Positions 1 through 8,202 of a stretch of 37,266 nucleotides of DNA are shown one piece after another. The translations under genes were made by a program, and so were the position numbers. Origin of the DNA: Mycolicibacterium palauense (lineage in GTDB: Bacteria; Actinomycetota; Actinomycetes; Mycobacteriales; Mycobacteriaceae); NCBI RefSeq assembly GCF_002592005.1, contig NZ_NVQF01000063.1, positions 1 to 37,266 on the forward strand, given 5' to 3'. The notes under the pieces were generated by a model. It saw only the letters and a program-made list of their open reading frames with translations. It ran no database searches and was not told the DNA's origin. How positions within the stretch are numbered: the first letter of the stretch is position 1; each line of letters opens with the position of its first letter.

Positions 1-43
1 TGATGCTGCATACGAGTGCAGCGTCGGTCTCGGGGGCTCGGCG

Positions 44-709
44 ATGTCTATACGCGACAGCCCCGGGGGCCTGCTCCGGATCACCGGTCACGGGGCCGAT
101 GGCGAGCCCGCCCCCGGCCCCGTGACCGGTGATCCGGAGCAGGCCCCCGGGGATGCCGAACGGCTTGACGGGGAGCCGGTTTCCGGGCCGATCCCGCAGT
201 CCGGGCGCCGGCGGGTCCGCATCTCGGCGCCGCGTCTGCGCGTGGTGCTCGTTGCCGCGGCGGTGGCCGTCCTGTGCGCCCTGCTCGGGCTCAGCGCGAC
301 CATGGCGTGGCAGCACCGTGGCGCCGAGGCCCAACGGCAGCGCGACGCCGAGTATGCCGCGGTGGCCCGTCAGGGCGTGGTGAACCTGATGTCGCTGGAC
401 TTCACCAATGCCGAGGAGAACATCAACCGCGTCATCGACAGCGCCACCGGCCAGTTCAAGGAGGACTTCCAGGCGCAGTCGGGGTTTCTGGTCAAGGCGC
501 TCGAGGAGTCCAAGGTCGTCACCGACGTGACGGTCAACAGCGTGGCCGTCGAGAGCGCCGACGCCGACTCCGCGGTGGTCCTGGTGGCGGCGAAGTCGCA
601 GGCCAGCAACGCCAAGGACGCACGGCGGGATCCGCAGCAGTTCCGGGTGGCGGTGACACTGGCCAGCGACGGCGGCGAATTCAAGATCTCGCAGGTCGAC
701 TTCCTGTAG
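44..709 (+). CDS. MCE-associated-type single-pass membrane protein
   Basis: 221 codons from an ATG at 44. The layout is that of mycobacterial Mce-associated (Mas) proteins: a polar, Pro/Gly/Glu-rich N-terminus (residues 1-65), one hydrophobic segment (about 67-90, rich in Val/Ala/Leu), then an NTF2-like soluble domain of about 130 residues on the outer face. Family members are thought to stabilise Mce complexes at the envelope; that role is known of the family and not shown here. The gene is convergent with the mce operon and separated from it by the secreted-protein gene. The same frame stays open to the left edge of the window and no good ribosome-binding site precedes 44, so the true start may lie outside. 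The 5' coding part contains a perfect 37-bp inverted repeat (61-97/116-152), which makes the first 37 residues low-complexity and suspicious. Confidence 0.7.
   Translation: MSIRDSPGGLLRITGHGADGEPAPGPVTGDPEQAPGDAERLDGEPVSGPIPQSGRRRVRISAPRLRVVLVAAAVAVLCALLGLSATMAWQHRGAEAQRQRDAEYAAVARQGVVNLMSLDFTNAEENINRVIDSATGQFKEDFQAQSGFLVKALEESKVVTDVTVNSVAVESADADSAVVLVAAKSQASNAKDARRDPQQFRVAVTLASDGGEFKISQVDFL
61..152. repeat. Perfect 37-bp inverted repeat with 18-nt spacer
   Basis: Bases 61-97 are the exact reverse complement of 116-152. The 18 bases 98-115 form the loop, and pairing stops at 60/153. The arms are very GC-rich and lie inside the coding frame of the MCE-associated protein, just after its proposed start. 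A transcript would form a very stable hairpin over the start of the gene. Confidence 0.97.
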
Positions 710-750
710 CGGCTCCTCCCAATCCCGCCGATGCGCCGCGACACCGTTGG

Positions 751-779
751 CGCGAGTGTTATTCTCGCGGTTTGAGAAT
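751..779. promoter_or_regulatory. Overlapping dyads upstream of secreted-protein gene
   Basis: Two interleaved inverted repeats lie 31-59 bp before the ATG at 810: CGCGAG (751-756) with CTCGCG (764-769), and ATTCTC (761-766) with GAGAAT (774-779), each with a 7-base spacer. The position fits an operator or promoter element. GAGAAT/ATTCT half-sites recur near 16280-16318 and 35173-35256, with different spacing. Confidence 0.45.
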
Positions 780-809
780 GCCACTATCACTGCCTGAAGG
801 AGCGCGTCG

Positions 810-1319
810 ATGCCGGCTCGTGGGTTGAGTGCTGCAGCAGCGGTCGCGGGGGCCGCGGCGATGATCGGCCTGGGTACCGCGGCGCCCGCCGCCGCGGACA
901 ACGACTGGGGCATCAACGGCACCTTCGCCACGTCGTCCAACGGCGACTGGGCCAAGGTCAACGACCGCTACCAACAGCAGCCGAGCGTGCGGGCCACCTG
1001 GACCATCTCCACGGTCTGCACCACCCCGATGGACTGCGCCGGCACCGTCACCAGCGATGAGGGCTGGTCGGCGCCGATCTACACCACCAACGGCATCTGG
1101 TACCTCAAACGCGCGGTCCCCAACTGGCGGTACTGCGCCGACGGGCAACCCGTCGAGGGGCTGCAGACCTACCGCATCTATCCGGTCGGCGACAACGGCA
1201 GGGTCGATCCCGGCTCGTCGGAGTACACCGGTGAAGATGTCACCCTGGGCCCCAGCGGGTCCTGCGGGCGCAACCAGTGGCCCCAGATCCGGATGCCCTT
1301 CTACATGAAGAAGATCTGA
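810..1319 (+). CDS. Small secreted protein with signal peptide, unknown function
   Basis: 169 codons. The start at 810 is supported by GGAG eight bases upstream. Residues 1-30 form a Sec-type signal peptide: an Arg near the N-terminus, an Ala/Gly-rich hydrophobic core, and likely cleavage after an APAAA-like stretch before DNDWG. The mature part is about 140 residues, rich in Trp, Tyr, Thr and Asn, with four cysteines (CTTPMDC, RYCADG, SGSCG) that could form two disulfides. It has the look of a conserved mycobacterial secreted protein, but I do not recognise a named family and assign no function. It is monocistronic, with dyad elements before it and a strong terminator after it. It is probably an envelope or extracellular protein. 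Confidence 0.75.
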   Translation: MPARGLSAAAAVAGAAAMIGLGTAAPAAADNDWGINGTFATSSNGDWAKVNDRYQQQPSVRATWTISTVCTTPMDCAGTVTSDEGWSAPIYTTNGIWYLKRAVPNWRYCADGQPVEGLQTYRIYPVGDNGRVDPGSSEYTGEDVTLGPSGSCGRNQWPQIRMPFYMKKI

Positions 1320-1355
1320 CCGCAGACACAGCGGAGCTGCCCACGGCGCAGACGA

Positions 1356-1385
1356 AAACCGGCCGCGGATTCCCGCGGCCGGTTT
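1356..1385 (+). terminator. Rho-independent-type terminator after secreted-protein gene
   Basis: A perfect 13-bp stem (1356-1368 with 1373-1385) closes an ATTC loop; the core is CCGGCCGCGG. It starts 36 bases after the stop at 1319 and is followed by a T-rich stretch (TTTCTTGTCTTG). The As on the other arm could let it act on the minus strand as well. Confidence 0.8.
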
Positions 1386-1429
1386 CTTGTCTTGTCCACC
1401 GTTGAGGCTCAACGGTTTCCGTCCTCGAC

Positions 1430-1470
1430 GGACATCCGGGGGCGCTACCGCCGCTTCCCCCCGGACGTCC
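1430..1470 (-). terminator. Probable terminator hairpin of the mce operon
   Basis: On the minus strand, 1470-1458 pairs with 1442-1430 over 13 positions with a single G-U pair and a 15-base loop. It begins 20 bases after the mceF stop. No clear U-tract follows, so termination is inferred from position and stability. A smaller 8-bp hairpin (1398-1405/1409-1416) follows. Confidence 0.5.
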
Positions 1471-1489
1471 TTTCGCGACGCGGACGACC

Positions 1490-3253
1490 TCAGGTGGGCA
1501 TCAGGTCCGTCCACGACGTCGGTTCGGTCACCAGGTCGGACTGCGTGTAGAGCTGACCGTCGGCGCCCATGTACTGACCGGTACGCGGGTTGTATTTCGC
1601 GATGGCGACCGAGGGACCGCCCTGATCGGAACCGCCCTCGAAGGCACTGCCCACGGCGGCCGGTGACGAGTTGGGTGCCGGCGGGATGGGCTGCGCTCCC
1701 GGCGGCAACGGCACCTCACCGGGTGTGGTCCCCGGCGGCAACGGCACCTGGGTCACCTCCGGCGCCTGCGCCGGCGGGAACGGGTTGGTGGCCGGGTCGT
1801 TCACCTGTGCCGGGCCCGGTGGGGACGTGGGCGGCGTCTGGTAGAGCGGCTGGCCCGGCAGCATCGATCCGGGATAGGTCCCTGCGAAGTTGGGCGGCGG
1901 CGCCGGCGCCGGCGGCGGTCCCGGCGGCGGGGCGTTCACCCCGGGTGGCAGCGGGGTGCCCTGCACCGGGCCGAAGGTGTTGGCGTCCGGCAGCACCCGC
2001 GAATCCGGCGGCACGCCCTGGGAGATCAGATTGGGGTCGATCGGGTACGGCCCGAGGGCGTGCTGACGCTGGGCCAGCGGTTCGTAATTCTTGTCGCTCT
2101 CACAGATCTCGACGGTCGGGGCCCGCTTGCCCGGGTGGCCCATACACGGGTAGTTACGCGCTCCGCGCACCGCGATCGGCGAGTCCTGGGGCAGCTTGCA
2201 GTAGATGCCGTCGGGGGTGTCGATCACCTCGGTGTCCGAGGGTGAGCGCCACGCCGATGGCGGCAGGAAGCCCACCGTGCACGCCGGTGGATCGCTGAGG
2301 CCCAGCGAGAACTCACCGTTGGGCATGCCTGCCGGGTTGTTGATCGGCGCGTAGACCTGGATCTGCGCCACGTAGGGCGGAAGCAGCACCAGCAGCTGTT
2401 CGATGGAGGGGTTGTAGGTCACACCGATCTGACCGATCGTCGTCAGGTTCGCCAGCAGCACCGGCAGGGTGGGCTTGACCTGGTCGAGCAACCGGGACGT
2501 CTCCTGGGCGAACCCCGGACCGTTCTTCAGGATCGACCGGATCTGTGCGTCGTCGTTGTGCAGCTGATCGGTGATCCCGGCCAGGCTCGCCGCCCAGGTC
2601 CGAATCGAGTCGGCGGTCTGGGCCTGGGCGTCCAGGAACGGCACGCCGTCGTCGATCAGTCCCCGCGTCCGGTCGGAGATCTTGTTGGCCTCGTCGGTGA
2701 TCGTGGACGCCGAGTCGAGCAACGATCCGAAGTCGTACCCGGTGCCGTTGAACGCCTGGTAGGAATTGTCGAGCAGCTGGTTGAGCTTGTCCTTCGGGAT
2801 ACTGTCCACCAGCGCGCTGACCTGGTCCAGCATCGGGCCCACCTGTTGCGGGATCTCGGTGTTGTCCACGGAGATCACCGAACCGTTCTGCAGATACGGC
2901 CCGGAGTCGGTGCGCGGCAACAACTCCACGAACTGCTCGCCGACCGCGGACATGCTGCGCACCTCGGCCTTGAGATCGGCCGGGATCTTCGGCGAGCGGC
3001 TCAGTGAGAGCGTTGCCTCCGCACCCCGGTCGGTCAGGTCCACGCTGGTGACCTTGCCGACCTGCAGGCCGCGGTAGGTCACGTTGCTGAACTGGTAGAG
3101 CCCACCGGACGCCGGCAGTTCCAGTTTGACGGTGTAGCGGCCCAGCCCCAGCAGTGTCGGAACCTGCATGTAGGCGAACAGCATGACCGCCACACCCACG
3201 ACCGAGGCGACCGTGAAGATGATCAGCTGGGTACGGACGAAACGTGTGAGCAT
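1490..3253 (-). CDS. mceF: MCE family protein MceF
   Basis: 587 residues. An N-terminal membrane segment (about 8-28) is followed by the MCE/MlaD domain (about 38-115, with the typical VTYRGLQVGKV region) and a long helical, coiled-coil-like region to about residue 290. A cysteine-containing segment comes next, and from about 400 a long Pro/Gly-rich tail ends in a short NPRTGQYMGADGQLY motif as found at the ends of some Mce proteins. Six Mce subunits form a periplasm-spanning tube that delivers lipids or sterol-like substrates to the YrbE permease. The start codon overlaps the mceE stop (TGATG), so translation is probably coupled. It is the last gene of the unit. The tail is longer than usual for MceF and may reach into or anchor in the cell wall (inference). 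Confidence 0.92.
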   Translation of the reverse strand: MLTRFVRTQLIIFTVASVVGVAVMLFAYMQVPTLLGLGRYTVKLELPASGGLYQFSNVTYRGLQVGKVTSVDLTDRGAEATLSLSRSPKIPADLKAEVRSMSAVGEQFVELLPRTDSGPYLQNGSVISVDNTEIPQQVGPMLDQVSALVDSIPKDKLNQLLDNSYQAFNGTGYDFGSLLDSASTITDEANKISDRTRGLIDDGVPFLDAQAQTADSIRTWAASLAGITDQLHNDDAQIRSILKNGPGFAQETSRLLDQVKPTLPVLLANLTTIGQIGVTYNPSIEQLLVLLPPYVAQIQVYAPINNPAGMPNGEFSLGLSDPPACTVGFLPPSAWRSPSDTEVIDTPDGIYCKLPQDSPIAVRGARNYPCMGHPGKRAPTVEICESDKNYEPLAQRQHALGPYPIDPNLISQGVPPDSRVLPDANTFGPVQGTPLPPGVNAPPPGPPPAPAPPPNFAGTYPGSMLPGQPLYQTPPTSPPGPAQVNDPATNPFPPAQAPEVTQVPLPPGTTPGEVPLPPGAQPIPPAPNSSPAAVGSAFEGGSDQGGPSVAIAKYNPRTGQYMGADGQLYTQSDLVTEPTSWTDLMPT

Positions 3254-4620
3254 CAGCCACCCCCGGTCGACGGCGGAGCCGCGTTCGGCGGCGGAGATTG
3301 GGCGGGATAGGGGCCGGCGAAGATCTGCGCCGGGGCCCCGGCGGACGGCGGCGGGGCCGACACCTGTACCGGCGCACCCGGCATGTCCAGCGGCGGCGGC
3401 GGAGTCATCGGCAGCAGCGGACCGACGTTGGACGGCAGCGGCGGCGGCGGACCCTGCGGCACAGGCGGGATCGGCAGGGATTCCGGGGCCGGGGGAACCA
3501 TCCCGGGCGGCGGGTTGGCACCCGTCTTCAGCGGGTCGTAGGTGTAGTTGAGGTAGTACGGGTCGCCCGGCGCCGGCACGACCTGGGCACCCTCCTGTTC
3601 CCAGCGGGTCCCGAGGAACAGCGAGCGCTTCAGGCGCGGGATCGTCAGGTCGATGGTGGCGAACAGGTTGTAGTAGTCACCGCGGATGCCGCGGTCCATG
3701 AAGCTCTGCGTGTACGGGAACGTCGGCGCGTAACCCAGCACCGTGCCGAGATCCGGGCCGATGTCGGCGAGCGCCTTGAGCGTCGGTTCCAGGTTCTTCA
3801 GGTTGGTCACCAGGTCCGCCTGCGATTCGTTGACGAACTGGTTGGCGGTGTCGCTGAAGGTCCCCAGTTTCTGCAGCGCCGTCGTCAGCCGCGGCCGCTC
3901 CTGGATCAAAACGTCGATGGCCGGCGGAATCCGGTCCAGGGCCTGGGTGATCACGTCACGCTGACCCGCGAACGTCGAGGCCAGACGGTTCAGGTTCTGG
4001 ACCGAGGCCACGATGTTGTCACGTTGGGCGTCGAGGACACCGACGAAATCGTCCAGCCGCGAGATCAGGTCACGAATCTCACCTTCGCGGCCGTTGAGCG
4101 CACCACTGAAATTGTGGATGACGTCACCTATCTGCCCGAGGCCGCCGCCGTTGACCACCGCCGACAACGCCGAGAGGGTCTGCTCCGTGGACGGATAGGT
4201 CGACGAGTCGTTGAGTGGGATCGTCGCTCCCGCGGGCAGTTTGCCCTCCGGGCCCTTCCCCACGGGCGGGTTGAGCGCCAGGTGCATCGAACCGAGGAGG
4301 CTGGTCTGGCCGACGCTGGCCACCGCGTTGGCCGGGACGACGACGTCGGGTTTCACCGAGATCTCGACGTCGGCGTGCCAGTCCTTGACCGTCATGCTCT
4401 TCACACTGCCGACCACGACGTCACTCATCATCACCGGTGAGTTCGGTTCCAGCGTCGCCACGTTGGCGATCTCGACGTGATAGACGCTGGCGTCCGGGCC
4501 GCGGCCCACGGCTCCGGGCAACGGCAGCGAGTTCACACCCTGGAACCCACAGGCGCTGGTGGTCAGCGCCACGCTCGTCCCCACGGCGACCGCGAGGCGC
4601 AGAGGCTTTCCGCGAATCAT
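3253..4620 (-). CDS. mceE: MCE family lipoprotein MceE (LprN-like)
   Basis: 455 residues from the ATG at 4620, which overlaps the mceD stop as ATGA. A longer open frame exists upstream but lies inside mceD and is rejected. The N-terminus is a lipoprotein signal with lipobox LTTSAC, lipidated Cys24. The MCE domain follows (about 47-125, with VMMSDVVVGSV and the SLLGSMHLAL segment), then a helical region (about 150-300) and a Pro-rich tail from about 365. In Mce systems the E subunit is the lipoprotein of the hexamer, which matches its place in the order A-F. It is translationally coupled on both sides. Confidence 0.93.
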   Translation of the reverse strand: MIRGKPLRLAVAVGTSVALTTSACGFQGVNSLPLPGAVGRGPDASVYHVEIANVATLEPNSPVMMSDVVVGSVKSMTVKDWHADVEISVKPDVVVPANAVASVGQTSLLGSMHLALNPPVGKGPEGKLPAGATIPLNDSSTYPSTEQTLSALSAVVNGGGLGQIGDVIHNFSGALNGREGEIRDLISRLDDFVGVLDAQRDNIVASVQNLNRLASTFAGQRDVITQALDRIPPAIDVLIQERPRLTTALQKLGTFSDTANQFVNESQADLVTNLKNLEPTLKALADIGPDLGTVLGYAPTFPYTQSFMDRGIRGDYYNLFATIDLTIPRLKRSLFLGTRWEQEGAQVVPAPGDPYYLNYTYDPLKTGANPPPGMVPPAPESLPIPPVPQGPPPPLPSNVGPLLPMTPPPPLDMPGAPVQVSAPPPSAGAPAQIFAGPYPAQSPPPNAAPPSTGGG

Positions 4621-6095
4621 GCTGGTGGCGTCCCTTCTGCGGGCAGCGGTCCGGGTGGCGGCGGCGCGGCGGGTGCGGGCGCCTCGGCGGCCAGCGGCGC
4701 TCCCGGCGGCGGGCCCGGAGGCACACCCGCCGGATTGAGCATGTCCGACACGTTGGCCAGCACGTTGGGCGGGACGACCGGGGGCGCACCCGGCAGCAAC
4801 TGCTGGGCACCCGGCGGCGGTGTTCCCGGCGGCCGACCGGTGAACGGCGGCGGAGGAGGCGGCCCGGGGTTGTAGGCGGAGATATCCGGTGGGGTCTCCG
4901 GCGCCTCCGGGGAGGGCCCGCCACCGTTGGGCGCCAGATTCGGCTCCGAGTAGATGATGTTCTTCGGGTTGGCCGACGGCATCAGGTACGGGTTGACCGG
5001 GAACGGCAGGTAGTTGAAGTTGAGCAGGCGCAGCGCCGGACCCAGATACTGGGAGCACAGCTTGGCCGTCTCCGGCGCGGTGGTGTTCTCGATCGCGCCG
5101 ATGGACCCGCAGATGAACTCCACCGGGCTGGAGAAGTTGTTCAGCACGAACTGGCCCACCGCGCTGCCCACGTCGGGGTTGTAGATGTTGTAGCCGTTGG
5201 CGAAGGCGTTGGGCGCGATGTGCAGGATGTTCTTCAGATCCATCTGGTGGTCGACGAGGTTCTGCGTGACGTTGGACAGCCGCTGGATCTGCTCGGAGGT
5301 CTGGTCCCGGCTCCCGGCGACGAAACGCTGCACCTCCACGACCGCCACCGACAGATCCTTGATCGCCGCGTCGAGGTCGGACTGGCTGCCGTTGACGACG
5401 CTGGTCAGCGTGGCCAGGCGGTTCTGGAAGGCCACCACCTGCTCGTTGCTGTCACGAAGCGCGGTGACGAAGGTCTGCAGGTTCTTGATGATGTCGACGA
5501 TGTTGCCGCTGCCCTCGGCGAGGACCCGGGCGACTCCCGACAGCTGCGAGATGGTCTCACGCAGCTTCGGGCCGTTGCCCTCCATGGCGTTGGCCGCGCT
5601 GTCGATGAACCGCGAGACCGACGTGCCGTCGACGCCGCTCTGCGGGCCCAGGTCGGTGGCCAGTCGCATCAACTGGGTCTTGACCTCGTCCCACTCCACC
5701 GGAACGGCCGTGCGGTCCAACGGGATCTCGGCGTTGTCGGCCATCGTCGGGCCGCCGGTCTCGGCCGTGTAGGCCGGGGCCAGTTGCACGTAGCGGGCCG
5801 CCACCAGGTTCTGCGCGACGATCACCGCCTTGGCGTCGGCGGGGATCGGCACATCGTGGTCGACCTTGAGCACCAGCTTCGCCTGGGTGCCCTGCGGCTC
5901 GATCGCCTCGATGGTGCCGACCTTGACCCCCGACACCCGGACCTCGTCGCCGGGGTAGATGCCGGTGGCCGTCGTGAACACGGCGTTGATGGTCTTGGGG
6001 CCCCACACGGTGTGGCGCAGCGTGAACATCACGCCGGCCACCAGGACCACCGCCAGCAGCACGCCGAGACCGGCGATCAGACGCTTGCGGGTCAT
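4617..6095 (-). CDS. mceD: MCE family protein MceD
   Basis: 492 residues. The start overlaps the mceC stop (TGATG) and the stop overlaps the mceE start (ATGA). There is a membrane anchor at residues 6-27 and an MCE domain at about 38-115 (YPGDEVRVSGVKVGTIEAI). A long helical region runs to about 310, followed by two cysteines (CGSI, LCSQY) in the region before the tail. From about 385 the tail is strongly Pro/Gly/Ala-rich with a run of six prolines. Role as for the other Mce subunits: one ring of the lipid-conducting hexamer. Assignment to D rests on operon position and the tail. Confidence 0.92.
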   Translation of the reverse strand: MTRKRLIAGLGVLLAVVLVAGVMFTLRHTVWGPKTINAVFTTATGIYPGDEVRVSGVKVGTIEAIEPQGTQAKLVLKVDHDVPIPADAKAVIVAQNLVAARYVQLAPAYTAETGGPTMADNAEIPLDRTAVPVEWDEVKTQLMRLATDLGPQSGVDGTSVSRFIDSAANAMEGNGPKLRETISQLSGVARVLAEGSGNIVDIIKNLQTFVTALRDSNEQVVAFQNRLATLTSVVNGSQSDLDAAIKDLSVAVVEVQRFVAGSRDQTSEQIQRLSNVTQNLVDHQMDLKNILHIAPNAFANGYNIYNPDVGSAVGQFVLNNFSSPVEFICGSIGAIENTTAPETAKLCSQYLGPALRLLNFNYLPFPVNPYLMPSANPKNIIYSEPNLAPNGGGPSPEAPETPPDISAYNPGPPPPPPFTGRPPGTPPPGAQQLLPGAPPVVPPNVLANVSDMLNPAGVPPGPPPGAPLAAEAPAPAAPPPPGPLPAEGTPPA

Positions 6096-7177
6096 CAGCG
6101 CGAACCTCCCGGGATCCCGTTGTACGGCAGCGGCATCTCGGCGCGCGGTCCGGCGGTGTCCGGCGGCTGGCCGGCATTGGCCCCGCGGCGGAAGCCCAGC
6201 GCGTAGTCGAGGAAGGGCTGCATGAGCTGCGCCGGCTGCAGGTTCGGCACGTAGGCGTTGTAGTACGGGCCGTTGGCCAGCGTTTCACCCTGCGTCAGCT
6301 GGAATTTGGCGATACCCGGCAGCGCCTTGCCGATGTTGTCGCGATTCTTCTCCAGCATCGCGGTCACCTCGTTGAGCCGTTTGAGGGTCGGGGCCAACTC
6401 TTCTTCGTTGTCGGCCACCAGCCCACTCAACTGTCTGGACACCGCCGAGGTGTTGGCCAGCAGATCCACGATCGCCTGGCGGCGGTCGTTGAGAACCCCG
6501 AGCAGGTCGTTGGCATTGAGGATCAGGGCATTGAGCTGCTGGCTGCGCTCCCCCAGCACACCGCTGACCTTGCTGGCGCTCTGCAGCAGGCTCGCCAGGT
6601 TCTCGTTGCGGCTGTTGATCGACCGGGACAGCCGCGAGAGCCCGTCGAACGTCGGGCCCAGCTGCGGCGCGAGCTGGTCGATGGTCGCCGACAGGGTGTC
6701 CAGCGACTGGTTCAGCGATGTCGTGTCGGTGCCCTTGGTGTTCGTGGTCAGGTCACCGATCGCGTCGGTCAGCGAGTACGGCGACGAGGTGCGCGTCGCC
6801 GGGATGACCTCCGTGGGCCGCAGGGACCCGCTGCCCTCGGATTCCAGGGTGAGCACGCGCTCGCCGAGCAGCGAGCCGGTGCGGATGTGGGCGGTGGTCT
6901 GCGACCCCAGGGGGTACTTGCCGGCCACCGTGAAGGTCACCAACGCCTCGCCGTCCTGCAGCGAGATATCGGACACCGAACCGACCTTGATGCCCGAGAG
7001 CGTCACGTCGTTGCCCACGGCCAGCCCCCCGGCCTCGTTGAACAGGGCCTGGTGACGTACCGAGGTGGCCCATTGGATCAACCGTTCGGGCTGCAACCCG
7101 ACGGCGATGATGAGCACCATCAACATCACACCGATGAAACCGGCGCGGATGAGATTGGATTCGCGGTATTTAAGCAT
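6095..7177 (-). CDS. mceC: MCE family protein MceC
   Basis: 360 residues. The start shares one base with the mceB stop (TGATG). It has a short cytoplasmic N-terminus, a membrane segment at about 12-28, an MCE domain at about 40-120 (VGNDVTLSGIKVGSV, then LLGERVLTLE) and an extended helical domain to about 300 rich in Leu, Asn and Gln. The C-terminus is short and lacks the long Pro-rich extension of D, E and F, being only mildly Pro/Gly-rich over the last 30 residues. It is a subunit of the Mce importer. Confidence 0.92.
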   Translation of the reverse strand: MLKYRESNLIRAGFIGVMLMVLIIAVGLQPERLIQWATSVRHQALFNEAGGLAVGNDVTLSGIKVGSVSDISLQDGEALVTFTVAGKYPLGSQTTAHIRTGSLLGERVLTLESEGSGSLRPTEVIPATRTSSPYSLTDAIGDLTTNTKGTDTTSLNQSLDTLSATIDQLAPQLGPTFDGLSRLSRSINSRNENLASLLQSASKVSGVLGERSQQLNALILNANDLLGVLNDRRQAIVDLLANTSAVSRQLSGLVADNEEELAPTLKRLNEVTAMLEKNRDNIGKALPGIAKFQLTQGETLANGPYYNAYVPNLQPAQLMQPFLDYALGFRRGANAGQPPDTAGPRAEMPLPYNGIPGGSR

Positions 7178-8202
7178 CAGGGCTCAGCGCACCTTCCGCC
7201 TAGCTGTTTGATCATCGGGAAGACCGCGGTGCGGCCCTGGAGGTCGGTCACACGGATCGAGAGACCGCAGATGTAGTACATGATCCAGCTGCCGTAGGCA
7301 CCGAGCCGGCGCAGCTTCCTGTAGTTCTCCGGCATCTTCTGCAGCGCCGCGTCCAGGTTCGGCATTCCATCGACCAACAGCGGCGCCAGCCGGTTGAGTT
7401 GGTCGACATCGGCGCTCAGCGGGGGCCGGGCCTGGGTGAGCAGGCTGGCCAGCGAGGCGGTGCCGTTGTCCAGGGAGGTGATGGCCCGCCCGATGGGGTC
7501 CCGGTCCTCGGAGAGGCCGCTGATGAGCCGCTCGAGCTTGTCGACGGTGCCGTCGAACTTGTCACCGTCCTTGGCGATGGTGTCGACGACGACGTTGAGG
7601 TTGTCGATCAGCTGCTCGATGACCTGGTTATTGTCCGCCAGGGTGTTCGAGAAGGAGGACGTCTTGGACATCAGCGAACTCAGCGTGTCGCCCTGCCCCT
7701 GGAAGATCTGGATCAACGAGGAGGTCAGCGCGTTGACATCCTGCGGGTTCAGCCCCTGGATGACGGGTCGCAGACCGCCCAACAGCAGATCGAGGTCCAG
7801 CGCCGACTGGGTGCGTTCCTCCGGAATCTGCGATCCGGCCGGCAACAGGCGGGTGGAACCGGGCCCGTCGACCAGTTCGAGGTAGCGGTCGCCCACCAGG
7901 TTCAGGTAGCGCACCGCCGCCTTGGTCCCGGTGGTCAGCTTGATGTCGCGGTCGGCGTCGAACTTGACCAGCACCGAGCGATCGGACTGCAGCGCCACCG
8001 AGTTGACCGTGCCCACCCGGACGCCGGCCACCCGCACCGAGTCGCCGGACTTCAACCGGGAGGCGTCGGCGAAGACCGCCGAGTAGCCGGACACCGACCC
8101 GCCCCGGTACTGGCCGAAGGCCATGAACAGGAACACGGTGAGCACCGCCATGACGGTCGCGAAGATCGCGAATTTAACGAGCGTGCTTTTCGTCCGCGTC
8201 AT
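7177..8202 (-). CDS. mceB: MCE family protein MceB
   Basis: 341 residues from the ATG at 8202, which overlaps the mceA stop as ATGA; the longer frame upstream is inside mceA and is not used. There is a hydrophobic anchor at residues 8-28, an MCE domain at about 37-115 (LKSGDSVRVAGVRVGTV, then YLNLVGDRYLEL), and a helical domain to about 300. Two cysteines near the C-terminus (YICGL and GGRCAEP) are usual for MceB-type proteins. It is a subunit of the importer and is coupled to both neighbours. Confidence 0.92.
   Translation of the reverse strand: MTRTKSTLVKFAIFATVMAVLTVFLFMAFGQYRGGSVSGYSAVFADASRLKSGDSVRVAGVRVGTVNSVALQSDRSVLVKFDADRDIKLTTGTKAAVRYLNLVGDRYLELVDGPGSTRLLPAGSQIPEERTQSALDLDLLLGGLRPVIQGLNPQDVNALTSSLIQIFQGQGDTLSSLMSKTSSFSNTLADNNQVIEQLIDNLNVVVDTIAKDGDKFDGTVDKLERLISGLSEDRDPIGRAITSLDNGTASLASLLTQARPPLSADVDQLNRLAPLLVDGMPNLDAALQKMPENYRKLRRLGAYGSWIMYYICGLSIRVTDLQGRTAVFPMIKQLGGRCAEP

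Noticed and set aside
5..22. 6-bp hairpin GCTGCA/TGCAGC at the window edge
   Set aside because: Too short to distinguish from chance and no context on the left side.
3253..5058. N-terminally extended forms of MceE and, similarly, of MceB, the thiolase and yrbEB
   Set aside because: The extensions lie inside the upstream genes and lose the signal peptide, membrane anchor or family N-terminus; overlapping ATGA/GTGA starts fit better.
4437..6206. Long plus-strand open frame (589 codons) opposite mceD
   Set aside because: Arg/Gly/His-rich translation typical of the antisense of GC-rich coding DNA; mceD on the minus strand is a clear family member.
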